DNA of 64,000 nucleotides from Erwinia persicina (lineage in GTDB: Bacteria > Pseudomonadota > Gammaproteobacteria > Enterobacterales > Enterobacteriaceae), in assembly GCF_014838825.1 (NCBI RefSeq), contig NZ_JACYMO010000007.1:78923-142922 (forward strand). Direction: 5' to 3'. The notes below the pieces were generated by a model. The model was not told the origin of the DNA and searched no databases. It worked only from the letters and a program-made list of their open reading frames with translations. Below are positions 1 to 7,172 of this stretch, piece by piece; within the stretch, counting starts at the first letter, position 1; each line of letters begins with the position of its first letter. The translations under genes were made by a program, and so were the position numbers.

Positions 1-902
1 TTCATCTGGTTGCCCCCTCGGGTTACTGCCACAATCCTGCGGCCGCAGCACGCGGCGTCGCCCGCCTGGAGGCTGACGGCCACCGGGTGACGAACAGCGG
101 CGTTATTGCCCGCCGTGAACAGCGTTTTGCCGGCAGTGACAGCCAGCGTCTGGCCGATATTAACGGCCTGGCTACGCTGGAGACGCTCCCGGATATCGTT
201 TTGGCCGTGCGCGGGGGATATGGTGCCTCCCGCCTGTTGCCCCTCATTGACTATTCTGCACTGCGCGATCGCCTGCTGGATGCCCCCATTGCCCTGTGTG
301 GCCACAGCGATTTCACCGCCATTCAGCTGGCGCTGCTGGCGCAAAGTGGCGTCCTCAGCTTCAGCGCCCCGATGCTGGCAGGTAACTTCGGCGCTGAGGT
401 TTTATCTGAATTTACCGTCCGGCACTTCTGGCACGCGCTAACTTCCCCTACATTAACGGTAAACTGGACGACAGTATCACAGCAGGTACAGGTGGCCGGC
501 ACCGTATGGGGTGGTAACCTGGCGATGATAACGTCGCTGATTGGTACACCCTGGATGCCCGATATCCACGGTGGCATTCTGGTGATCGAGGATGTGAATG
601 AGCACCCTTTCCGCATTGAACGGATGCTGCTTCAGCTGCATCAGTGCGGCCTACTTTCCCGCCAGAGTGCCATTGTTACCGGCAGTTTTAGCGGAACCAC
701 TTCGACGGATTATGACAACGGCTACGATTTCACCAGCGTCTGGAACCTGATACGCGATTTAACCGGCCTGCCGGTGGTCACCGATCTGCAGTTTGGCCAT
801 AGTGCGGACACCGTCACCCTGCCCCTTGGTGCCCGGGGCCAATTGACAGTGGAGGGATCCGCAGCGTCACTGCAGATATCAGGACATCCCGTGCTGCGCT
901 GA
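1..902 (+). CDS. ldcA: Muramoyltetrapeptide carboxypeptidase (LD-carboxypeptidase), 5' end missing
   Basis: Cytoplasmic serine peptidase of family S66 that removes the terminal D-Ala from murein tetrapeptides during cell-wall recycling. The frame is open from base 3 (HLVAPSGYCHNPAAAARG...), matching the E. coli LdcA N-terminus, so only about five residues lie outside the window. The nucleophile motif GHSDFTA is near base 305. The conserved EDVNEHPFRIERML block (catalytic Glu) is near 585 and FGHSADTVTLPLGA (catalytic His) near 800. It ends with the family-typical SGHPVLR. The first internal ATG (base 87) is not the true start. Identity is firm by residue-level similarity to E. coli LdcA. Confidence 0.95.
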   Translation, partial: HLVAPSGYCHNPAAAARGVARLEADGHRVTNSGVIARREQRFAGSDSQRLADINGLATLETLPDIVLAVRGGYGASRLLPLIDYSALRDRLLDAPIALCGHSDFTAIQLALLAQSGVLSFSAPMLAGNFGAEVLSEFTVRHFWHALTSPTLTVNWTTVSQQVQVAGTVWGGNLAMITSLIGTPWMPDIHGGILVIEDVNEHPFRIERMLLQLHQCGLLSRQSAIVTGSFSGTTSTDYDNGYDFTSVWNLIRDLTGLPVVTDLQFGHSADTVTLPLGARGQLTVEGSAASLQISGHPVLR

Positions 903-922
903 TCGTGGGGAGCACAATAATA

Positions 923-1597
923 ATGAAACAGTTGTATGAAGATCTCTGGGTATCCACCCCGGAGTTTCCCGCCAGTAAGGATGAACCGGAGCAGCTCATG
1001 CACGGTTTTTTATTGCAGCATTTGCGTGGAAATTTACTGATTTCACGGGTAACCAGCGCGGAAGATCAGCAGGCCATTGCCGATCGCGGTGGTCTCATCC
1101 GCCATTATCTGACTCACTGTCATGAGGCCTGTCCTGCGACGCGGGCATTACAGCAGCGGTTTAATTCCGCGCTGTACTGCCATGCGCGGGCTTTAGGTCA
1201 GGTCAGCCATTTCGCGGAAGCCGATGCCACCTTTCATACGGCTGAAGTTCACTGCGGCAGTTTTCATGTGGTCCCCACACCCGGCCACACGCCGGGCAGC
1301 ACCAGTTATCTTTATGCGTCACCCTATGGCAAAACCTACCTGTTCGTTGGTGACACTGTCACGTTATCTCGCGGGCGTTGGGTGACAGTACTGGTAGAGG
1401 AAAGTAATGAAAACGATCTGCGGCAGACGCTGGAGTTTTACCGGGCGTTACGCCCGGATGTGGTGCTGATGGGAACCACCCTCGGCCACCAGGCGTGGCA
1501 GGAGGTGGATGTGCGTCAGTGGCTGGCGCTGCTGGATGAGGCAGAGAATAACGTACTGGATCTGCGCCATTCCGCGCTGCATACCAGCCTCCACTGA
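923..1597 (+). CDS. Metallo-beta-lactamase-fold protein with altered metal motif
   Basis: About 224 residues. I chose ATG 923 over the upstream GTG 905 because the purine-rich GGGGAG at 907-912 is well spaced for it. The fold is suggested by the THCHEA segment where the first metal motif HxHxDH is expected, by VPTPGHTPGSTSYLY (second metal His) and by YLFVGDTVT (bridging Asp). The last His would be in GTTLGHQAW. The first motif is degenerate: only two His, with Glu-Ala replacing Asp-His, so it may bind one metal or be non-catalytic. It starts 20 bases after ldcA and is probably co-transcribed. Substrate unknown. Confidence 0.75.
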   Translation: MKQLYEDLWVSTPEFPASKDEPEQLMHGFLLQHLRGNLLISRVTSAEDQQAIADRGGLIRHYLTHCHEACPATRALQQRFNSALYCHARALGQVSHFAEADATFHTAEVHCGSFHVVPTPGHTPGSTSYLYASPYGKTYLFVGDTVTLSRGRWVTVLVEESNENDLRQTLEFYRALRPDVVLMGTTLGHQAWQEVDVRQWLALLDEAENNVLDLRHSALHTSLH

Positions 1598-2335
1598 TCA
1601 GGCGTTGGGCCGGGTGACCGCCATAATAAACAGCATCGGTCGCTCCTGTTCTTCCGCCAGCGCGGGCTGTTGTTCTACCTGCTGCGGCGTCGGGCCCCAC
1701 TCGTTGAGCGAGTCGATGGTAAACCCGGCGGCGACAAGGTGATTAATCCAGGTGCCCAGCGTGCGGTGCTGCTTGATAACCCCGTCGGCAAACCAGTTGG
1801 TCACCCGCTTTCCTTCGCGCTGATAGTCACTGAGCGGCCAGCATTTCTGCTGTTCTCCGGCACTCAGCCAGCCCGGGTTGCGGGGTGCCGTGTAGATCGG
1901 ATGTTCGGCAGTAAAAATGAACTGCCCGCCAGGTTTCAGGGAGGCAAACACCGTCTGCAATAGCGTTGGCAGCGCTTCCACATAATGCAGTGCGAGGGCA
2001 CTCCACGCCAGATCGTAGCGCTGCGGCGGCAGGGTTAACGTTTCCAGATCCGCACGCTGCCAGTCAATCGCCGGGTTATCCCCCAGCGAGACCGCTTTTG
2101 CCAGCATTTTTTCCGAGACATCCAGCGCCAGCACCGCTTCAGCGCCCTGCTGGCAGGCATAACGACTGAACCAGCCGTAACCACAGCCCAAATCGACCAC
2201 CTGACTCATTTTTAACGGAGGCAGGAGCGCCTGCACCGCAGGCCACTCAGGCGCGCCTTCCAGGCCCTGAGTGGAGCGATTCAGCGTGGCATAACCGGCA
2301 AAAAAGGCCGGGTCGTCATAAATATTTTGTGTCAT
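1598..2335 (-). CDS. Class I SAM-dependent methyltransferase
   Basis: 245 residues. Motif I VVDLGCGYGWFSRY (about residues 46-59) is the glycine-rich SAM-binding loop. LALDVSEKML (motif II acidic residue) and the DLAWSALALHYV segment (motif IV region) follow, as in Methyltransf_11 proteins such as UbiE/BioC relatives. The acceptor cannot be read from sequence. The gene converges on the MBL-fold gene: their stop codons abut at 1597/1598. It is followed on its 5' side by a short AT-rich gap and a lipoprotein gene on the same strand. Confidence 0.85.
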   Translation of the reverse strand: MTQNIYDDPAFFAGYATLNRSTQGLEGAPEWPAVQALLPPLKMSQVVDLGCGYGWFSRYACQQGAEAVLALDVSEKMLAKAVSLGDNPAIDWQRADLETLTLPPQRYDLAWSALALHYVEALPTLLQTVFASLKPGGQFIFTAEHPIYTAPRNPGWLSAGEQQKCWPLSDYQREGKRVTNWFADGVIKQHRTLGTWINHLVAAGFTIDSLNEWGPTPQQVEQQPALAEEQERPMLFIMAVTRPNA

Positions 2336-2436
2336 TCACCGTTTCCTTAGCGTCATTCCTCCCGGAACAGGGGAGAATTTTAGCGTCGGGTGACCACAAA
2401 AAAAAGCGTTTCTCCCCTGAACGGTGAGCATTGTCC

Positions 2437-2661
2437 TCAGTTTTTGACCCGGGACATACTTTTGACCTCCTGCAGATTCACCGCCTGCGTGCGCCCGGTG
2501 GCGTCGGTATATACCAGCATCTGAGTGGCGCGATCGAGGTGAGGCTTACCTTCAACCACCACGGTACTGCCATCGCGCATGTGCAGAATATGGTCGCTAC
2601 TGCAACCTGCCAGCAATCCCACCAGCATCAGTAACATACAGCCCGTCATTCTGTTGCTCAT
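2437..2661 (-). CDS. YgdI/YgdR-family small lipoprotein
   Basis: 74 residues. Signal peptide ending in the lipobox LLAGC (Cys about residue 20), then a roughly 50-residue SH3-like domain with the family pattern (ILHMRDGSTVVVEGKP...MLVYTDATGRTQAVNLQEV), typical of DUF903/YgdI-YgdR lipoproteins. Expected to be an outer-membrane-anchored periplasmic protein; function unknown in the family. Ser-Ser after the Cys fits Lol-dependent export to the outer membrane. A purine-rich AAGGAG site precedes the ATG. A second family member is at 33255-33491. Confidence 0.9.
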   Translation of the reverse strand: MSNRMTGCMLLMLVGLLAGCSSDHILHMRDGSTVVVEGKPHLDRATQMLVYTDATGRTQAVNLQEVKSMSRVKN

Positions 2662-2777
2662 GTCGTTCTCCTTGTTAACAGGTTGACTATTTTAGCCCTG
2701 TACCCCACTCCGTTTTGCTGTTTACTGCCTTTCTTCTCCTCGCAGGGGAAATAGTGTTTGTACCCGGCGAAAGATAC

Positions 2778-2793
2778 CTGTATTTTTATCCAG
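2778..2793 (+). promoter_or_regulatory. LexA-box-like site upstream of the dinI-like gene
   Basis: CTGT-N8-CCAG (spacer ATTTTTAT) differs from the LexA core CTGT-N8-ACAG at one base and ends 22 bases before the dinI-like ATG. The AT-rich spacer and flanking TA fit an SOS operator. Binding is an inference. Confidence 0.6.
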
Positions 2794-2815
2794 CAAAAAT
2801 GCACAAGGAGCAAAA

Positions 2816-3061
2816 ATGTTTGTTGAACTGATTTATGACAAGCGCAACGTAGCCGGTCTGGCGAATGCCGAACAGCTGATCCTTAACGAGCTGGAAAAAC
2901 GCGTACAGAAAGTGTTTCCTGACGCCCTGGTTAAGGTGAAGCCTATGCAGGCCAACGGCGTGAAAAGTGACGCCAGCAAAAGTGATAAATCCACGCTGCT
3001 GCGCATCATCGAAGAGATGTTTGATGAAGCCGACGAGTGGATGGTATCCGAAGAATTTTGA
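2816..3061 (+). CDS. DinI-like family protein
   Basis: 81 residues, the usual length of DinI-like proteins (DinI/ImpC/MsgA/TumB group). N-terminal beta-strands MFVELIYDK, a helix NAEQLILNELEKRVQKVFPDA, a strand LVKVKPMQANGV, and a strongly acidic C-terminal helix IIEEMFDEADEWMVSEEF. That acidic helix is the feature E. coli DinI uses to bind RecA. Many members of this group respond to stress or PhoP rather than SOS alone. RBS AAGGAG at 2803-2808. A LexA-like site lies just upstream and an ArcZ-like sRNA just downstream. Whether it stabilises RecA filaments is inferred from the family. Confidence 0.85.
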   Translation: MFVELIYDKRNVAGLANAEQLILNELEKRVQKVFPDALVKVKPMQANGVKSDASKSDKSTLLRIIEEMFDEADEWMVSEEF

Positions 3062-3070
3062 TGCTAATAC

Positions 3071-3211
3071 CGTGCGGTCAGCCAAAAAAATTGATGTTGA
3101 TGCGGAATGATACGGGTTTTTATTTGCATTTGTTCCGCATCGTCCTATTATTTAAATTAATCGATTTCCCTGGTGTTGGCCCGCACTCAAGCTCTTAGCG
3201 GGCTTTTTTTT
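3071..3211 (+). ncRNA. ArcZ-like Hfq-dependent sRNA (candidate)
   Basis: Positions 3163-3180 read GATTTCCCTGGTGTTGGC, which from memory is identical to the seed at the 5' end of the processed E. coli/Salmonella ArcZ sRNA. It is followed by a 6-bp GC stem (3179-3184/3198-3203) and T8, as in an Hfq-type 3' end. Upstream is a perfect 9-bp stem (GATGCGGAA 3099-3107 / TTCCGCATC 3133-3141), and the putative 5' end GTGCGG resembles the start of ArcZ. A TGCTAATAC extended -10-like element is at 3062-3070. The context (dinI-like gene, not arcB) is unlike E. coli arcZ. SdsR/RyeB shares only ATTTCCCTGG, so ArcZ is the closer match. The 5' end is approximate. Confidence 0.65.
3179..3211 (+). terminator. 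Rho-independent terminator of the ArcZ-like sRNA
   Basis: GCCCGC/GCGGGC stem with a 13-base loop followed by eight T residues. It could also end dinI-like read-through. Confidence 0.85.
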
Positions 3212-3326
3212 GCCCCGAATACCCCTGAACGTTATATAGCCCACCGTTTTGTCTCTGTCCCTAAAGTTTTCCCGCCCGCTGCCGAAAAATTAACCACACC
3301 ATAAGCAGGCAATAATCGGGACAGCA

Positions 3327-3563
3327 ATGGCCACAATTTATATTCCGTCACTGATGGGTTTACTCAGTCATGCCGAACGGCAGAAAGGGACGAGGCTGAC
3401 GCGCGAGGAAGTGGAAGCGCTGCGCGATTCTGTTCTCTGCGTGACCATCCCTGACCGCATTGCCTGCGCGCTGGACCCGTCACAAAACTTCAGTGAAACA
3501 GACCCGGCGCGCTGCTGGGAGGAGTGGTCACGCTACCGGCATCGCACTGAAACGATGCCGTGA
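3327..3563 (+). CDS. Hypothetical protein, 78 aa
   Basis: I do not recognise a family. The protein is soluble in appearance, with an N-terminal helix-rich part (SLMGLLSHAERQKGTRLTREEVEALRDS) resembling a short helical DNA- or protein-binding module, and a C-terminal half with two Cys. No signal peptide or membrane segment. A weak RBS (CGGGA) lies about 9 bases before ATG. Codon usage is like that of its neighbours. It converges on the small gene at 3588. Confidence 0.5.
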   Translation: MATIYIPSLMGLLSHAERQKGTRLTREEVEALRDSVLCVTIPDRIACALDPSQNFSETDPARCWEEWSRYRHRTETMP

Positions 3564-3587
3564 TGAAGGCGGGCGGGCAACGGGCCC

Positions 3588-3788
3588 CTAACGATGGGCG
3601 CTGGCCGCCAGCTCTTCGCTCAGTAAATCGTGTACTTTTGCTGCAAAGGCTGAACTGTCGCGCAGCATCTGAATGGCTTCTTCCAGCGTCTGGGGGGGCA
3701 TCTGCCCCACAATACGCCAGCCGAGAGCGATATTTTTTGCTTCTTCAAGCCGTTCAAATTGATGTTCGCCAGATACCGATTCAGACAC
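3588..3788 (-). CDS. Hypothetical small protein, 66 aa
   Basis: GTG start with a strong AGGAG eight bases upstream. Acidic, helical, no transmembrane segment. The middle part (GWRIVGQMPPQTLEEAIQMLRDSSAFAAKVHDLLSEEL) looks amphipathic helical. Function not recognised. It converges on the 78-aa gene, with 24 bases between the stops. Confidence 0.55.
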   Translation of the reverse strand: MSESVSGEHQFERLEEAKNIALGWRIVGQMPPQTLEEAIQMLRDSSAFAAKVHDLLSEELAASAHR

Positions 3789-4238
3789 GATCTTCTCCTG
3801 ATTTAACTTTTGGTCCTATTTTACGTAGCCTGATGACGACATCACAACCCCACCACTGGATTTAAATTGCTCTTTGTCTGCTTTTCAAGCGTTTATCGGT
3901 TAAAAAAGCATAACCGTTCCCCCATCCGTATTTTTCCCCGTATAAAATACAGCCAGTAATTTCCAGAAAAGCTCTCTCACATCCGGTAAATCGGGTATTT
4001 TTTCGGAAAGGCGCTGACTCGATTGAGCAGGCGGCGCTGAAGGCCAGGGCCTATCGCCGTCGTTTAACCCGGGATGATGGCCGTATGGTTGCGATCGGTC
4101 ACGTTCAGTTGCACACTGTTTCTGCCGTTATTGGGCTTTACGACGCACACTTAATTGCAGTGTTGCGCCATTAATCCCCGTAACCGCGCTTTGAATGCGC
4201 CATGCGCAATTCAAAAACACATAACAGGGAGATATGTG
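3789..4238. other. Intergenic region, 450 bp, with an unassigned open frame
   Basis: Contains no confident gene. One plus-strand frame is open from about 3950 to the TAA at 4172-4174 but has no ATG before 4085 and no recognisable RBS. Its product would be basic and Arg-rich (KARAYRRRLTRDDGR...) and could be the tail of a decayed gene. The final 80 bases should hold the promoter and leader of the S24 regulator. Confidence 0.4.
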
Positions 4239-4928
4239 ATGAAACCAGGCGTTCGAATCCGTCAGTTACGTAAAACGCAGAAAATGACGCTCAGGGAACT
4301 GGCACAGCGTGTCGGTAGCGATGTGGGGAATCTGTCGCGCCTGGAGCGTGGCCGTCAGGGCTACAGCGATGTCATGCTGGAAAAAATCGCGGCGGCGCTG
4401 TCAGTGAGTATTTCAGGCCTCTTTTCCACGGAGATAAGCGATAACACGCCTGCGCCGCCAGGGGTTCCCCCTTCCGCCACGCAGGAGGTGTATCGGGTTG
4501 ATGCCGTCGATCTACCCACCCGCACTGGCCGCCATCCTCCGGCCCGGGACGTGGTGCAGGTGGTGCATGCTGTGGAATACGTCCGCTCAGAAGCGATGAT
4601 GATATTTAACAATAAGCCCGCCCCTGCCGTCAGGCTGATCAACGTGCGCGGTGACAGCATGGCTGGCACCCTCGATCCCGGCGACCTTATTTTTGTCGAT
4701 ACCAGCATTGATTTTTTCGAGGGGGATGGGATCTATCTGTTTAACTATCAGGATGATATTTTTGTTAAACGGCTGCAAAAAGTGAAATCACAGCTGTATG
4801 TAATCTCGGATAACCCACGCTATAAAGCGTGGACGATTTCAGCGGATGAACGGCCCGGATTGCATGTCACTGGCCGCGTCATGCTCAGTCAGTCACAGCA
4901 GTTTCGCTGTCACGCCAGGTTGAAATAA
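4239..4928 (+). CDS. Phage-type XRE/S24 repressor-like regulator
   Basis: 229 residues from ATG 4239, chosen because AGGGAG sits 8 bases upstream; the GTG 28 codons earlier has no RBS. N-terminal HTH (about residues 5-60, VRIRQLRKTQKMTLRELAQRVG then NLSRLERG), a linker, and a C-terminal LexA-like S24 domain. The domain has the nucleophile in RGDSMAGTLDPGDL (Ser140) and the catalytic lysine in FVKRLQ (Lys177), so self-cleavage chemistry is present. Family role: CI/LexA-like repressor inactivated by RecA filaments. It converges on two holin-like genes. Confidence 0.85.
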   Translation: MKPGVRIRQLRKTQKMTLRELAQRVGSDVGNLSRLERGRQGYSDVMLEKIAAALSVSISGLFSTEISDNTPAPPGVPPSATQEVYRVDAVDLPTRTGRHPPARDVVQVVHAVEYVRSEAMMIFNNKPAPAVRLINVRGDSMAGTLDPGDLIFVDTSIDFFEGDGIYLFNYQDDIFVKRLQKVKSQLYVISDNPRYKAWTISADERPGLHVTGRVMLSQSQQFRCHARLK

Positions 4929-4948
4929 CCCGCTCTGCGGCGGGTTTT
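4927..4948 (+). terminator. Terminator after the S24 regulator
   Basis: AACCCGC/GCGGGTT stem overlapping the stop codon, followed by a short TTTT run. It lies between two convergent transcription units and could serve both. Confidence 0.7.
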
Positions 4949-4968
4949 ACCTGCTGTCGCCCCGCCCC

Positions 4969-5256
4969 TCAGCGCCGCGGGCGCAGCACCTCGAAAACCT
5001 GCGCCACATTGCCTTTTGCCCGCCAGACTGCCGCACAAAATATCAGGTTGATAATGACCGCCGCCCAGTGCGTGTGGGCGTAGACGTCAAAGAGAAAGCG
5101 GAACGGTACGGAGGCATATGCCAGAATAATCAGATAGGCCAGCCACGATGCCCAGCGCTGGTGTCGGGCCCCGGCTTTATAGAAAAACATCAGCCGTAAC
5201 ACAATGGCCGAGCACACCACCACGTTAGTGATGACCATAGGATCACTTGTTACCAT
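4969..5256 (-). CDS. Holin-like 3-TM phage membrane protein
   Basis: 95 residues from ATG 5256, which follows AGGAGG; the longer frame would start within the preceding gene. Three hydrophobic stretches (ITNVVVCSAIVLRLMFF, WLAYLIILAYASVPFRFLF, WAAVIINLIFCAAVW) and a basic C-terminus match the putative 3-TM phage holin family (PF05449 type, from memory). Start overlaps the end of the upstream membrane gene by 14 bases, implying coupled translation. No endolysin or spanin is beside it. Confidence 0.7.
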   Translation of the reverse strand: MVTSDPMVITNVVVCSAIVLRLMFFYKAGARHQRWASWLAYLIILAYASVPFRFLFDVYAHTHWAAVIINLIFCAAVWRAKGNVAQVFEVLRPRR

Positions 5257-5623
5257 GTTGTCCTCCTCTCCAGCGGGCAAGCCAGCTTGCCGGATCCTGC
5301 TGACTGAAAAACGTCAGCGTTTTTATCGCCAGGGCGGACAGCAGCACCGCCCCCAGACCATCCAGCGGTTTATCGCTGTAGCCCAGCACCAGCGCCAGCT
5401 TTGCGCCGACCAGACCTGCACCGTAGATCCCGACAATCCACGACACCAGAAAATAGGCCGCGCGACGGATCACCTGAATATCGGCCGCCGTGGCCACATA
5501 AAAAACAGCACCGGCAAAAGCACCAAACAGGACGCCATAATCCGTTGTCCCGATAAACCCTACCAGACTGGTGCCCGTGGTGACGGCGGCTCCCAGACTC
5601 ACTGCCAATAATGTTGTTACCAT
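5243..5623 (-). CDS. Holin-like phage membrane protein
   Basis: 126 residues from ATG 5623, preceded by GGAGGGGGC. Hydrophobic segments TTLLAVSLGAAVTTGTSLVGFIG, GVLFGAFAGAVFYVATAA, AAYFLVSWIVGIYGAGLVGAKLALVLG and GLGAVLLSALAIKTLTFF suggest three to four membrane passes, as in putative phage holins of prophage lysis modules. First gene of a two-gene unit with the next holin-like gene. It could form pores or be an antiholin pair; identity is by topology and family resemblance. Confidence 0.65.
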   Translation of the reverse strand: MVTTLLAVSLGAAVTTGTSLVGFIGTTDYGVLFGAFAGAVFYVATAADIQVIRRAAYFLVSWIVGIYGAGLVGAKLALVLGYSDKPLDGLGAVLLSALAIKTLTFFSQQDPASWLARWRGGQHGNK

Positions 5624-5865
5624 ATTGCCCCCTCCGCTGTGTCCTCTTACCGATTCAGGCATAAAAAAAACCCGGCCAGGGCCAGGTTAAAAAACGATTA
5701 CCGTGATGATGCCGGCAACGCTGTTTTTATAACGTTAATCGGTTTTTTGCGTACGCGTGAGCCGGGTCTGAAAAACAGCGGCAAAAGTTGTGATCGCGAT
5801 CAAAACAACTTCTCGCCCGCTGGAACAGCATACAGGGTGTGTCCCTCCCCCTCATAAGGAACCGT

Positions 5866-6003
5866 ATGAACGCCGCGTTACTCTTTTCACTGCTGCTGAT
5901 TGGTGGCCCCCTGATGGGATTTTTAGTGATTATCAGCGTTTGTCTTCCCGGCGTTCTGCTGGCGCTATGGCATCAACTGGACGCCCGTATTCATCTGCGC
6001 TGA
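5866..6003 (+). CDS. Small membrane protein, 45 aa
   Basis: ATG 5866 follows AAGGA at 5856-5860. The product MNAALLFSLLLIGGPLMGFL continues with a hydrophobic stretch and ends in a short basic tail (WHQLDARIHLR), giving one or two membrane passes with a C-terminal cytoplasmic-type charge. Too short for most gene finders. It lies between the holin-like pair and the LysR gene, to which it is convergent. No family recognised. Confidence 0.5.
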   Translation: MNAALLFSLLLIGGPLMGFLVIISVCLPGVLLALWHQLDARIHLR

Positions 6004-6025
6004 TGGTAACGCCATCCCGTTAACA

Positions 6026-6931
6026 TCAGATCCCCTGCTGCCTGGCAAACAACGCACCAAACCAGTCGATAAAGACTCTGACCTTAGGCGAAAGGTAGCG
6101 CCTGTCCGGGTACACAATAGAGACTGGCTTAGTGACGGTCGCGTAAGGGGTCAGCACCTCTTTCAACCGGCCGTTAGCGATAGACGGTTCCAGAGCGGTG
6201 CGTAACGCATGAAGCATTCCTAACCCCGCCAGACCACAGGACAGCAGAACGTCAGAATTGTTAACCAGCATGCTGCTGCCAGGCCGTCGCGCAACTGTCT
6301 CACCGTCCACGTCAAAATTCCATGCCATCACCTCACGACTGTGTTCGCTGAAAAAATTAACCGCCTTGTGGTGTATCAGGTCGTCAGGCGTCAGCGGCGT
6401 TCCGTATCTATCCAGATAGGCAGGCGCGGCGCAGGTGGCCATCCGCACGCTGCCCAGACGCCGGGAGATAAAGCTGGAATCGTCCAGTTCGCCAAGGCGG
6501 ATCGCACAGTCAATGCCCTCGGCGACCAGGTCGGCCCTGCGGTCGGAGGCGGTCAGCACAATCTCTATATCCGGGTAAAGGGCCTGAAAATCGGCCAGCG
6601 CAGGGACCAGAATGCTATGCGTCAGGGCAAGCGGTGCATCGATACGTAAACGCCCCCGGGACGGCTGCGTGGGAGAAAATGATGCCATGATGTCGCTGAC
6701 TTCAAGCAGCAGAAGCCTGGCCCGCTGATAAAACGCGTCTCCCTCTGCCGTCAGACTCAGGCTGCGCGTGGTGCGATGAAGCAGCTTAACGCCCAGGTCC
6801 TCCTCAATCTGCTGGATCGCCCGGGTGACCGCAGGCCGGTGAAGCTGCAGGGCGTCCGCAGCTTTAGTAAAGCTGCGTAATTCGACGACCTGAACAAAAA
6901 CTTTCATTGAATCAAGCATGTTTGAATGCAT
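6026..6931 (-). CDS. LysR-family transcriptional regulator
   Basis: 301 residues. N-terminal winged HTH (about residues 6-65, FVQVVELRSFTKAADALQLHRPAVTRAIQQIEEDLGVKLLHRTTRSLSLT) and C-terminal LysR substrate-binding domain (about 95-295). Divergent from the MDR dehydrogenase gene with about 240 bp between, the usual layout for a LysR regulator and its target. The start may be ATG 6931 or one of two ATGs within the next eight codons. Effector unknown. Confidence 0.9.
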   Translation of the reverse strand: MHSNMLDSMKVFVQVVELRSFTKAADALQLHRPAVTRAIQQIEEDLGVKLLHRTTRSLSLTAEGDAFYQRARLLLLEVSDIMASFSPTQPSRGRLRIDAPLALTHSILVPALADFQALYPDIEIVLTASDRRADLVAEGIDCAIRLGELDDSSFISRRLGSVRMATCAAPAYLDRYGTPLTPDDLIHHKAVNFFSEHSREVMAWNFDVDGETVARRPGSSMLVNNSDVLLSCGLAGLGMLHALRTALEPSIANGRLKEVLTPYATVTKPVSIVYPDRRYLSPKVRVFIDWFGALFARQQGI

Positions 6932-7119
6932 CGTTCCTCTTCACCTTCCTGTTGAACCGCCATCGCCTGACGCTTTCCGCACATTCTACCCGGGATCGCC
7001 TGCCCGGATGGAGAGCATTGTTTCACTGACAGTAATTCTGAAGTATTCGTTCGCCTCTTTTTCCCGTCCCCTGCGGTGACTATTCTGAGCGGCATTGGGT
7101 GGTTCAGGAGTCTGACCGG

Positions 7120-7136
7120 GGCTGAATATTTCAGCC
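7120..7136. promoter_or_regulatory. Perfect palindrome, candidate LysR operator
   Basis: GGCTGAA-TAT-TTCAGCC, two 7-base arms, 36 bases before the MDR dehydrogenase start and in the LysR/MDR divergent intergenic region. Role as regulator site is inferred from position and symmetry. Confidence 0.5.
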
Positions 7137-7172
7137 ACCTCCCGCCACCGATGATTAAGAGGAAGCACAACA

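Noticed and set aside
4240..4262. tRNA T-arm-like sequence (GTTCGAATCC)
   Set aside because: It encodes GVRIR of the S24 regulator, and no acceptor or anticodon stems can be drawn around it.
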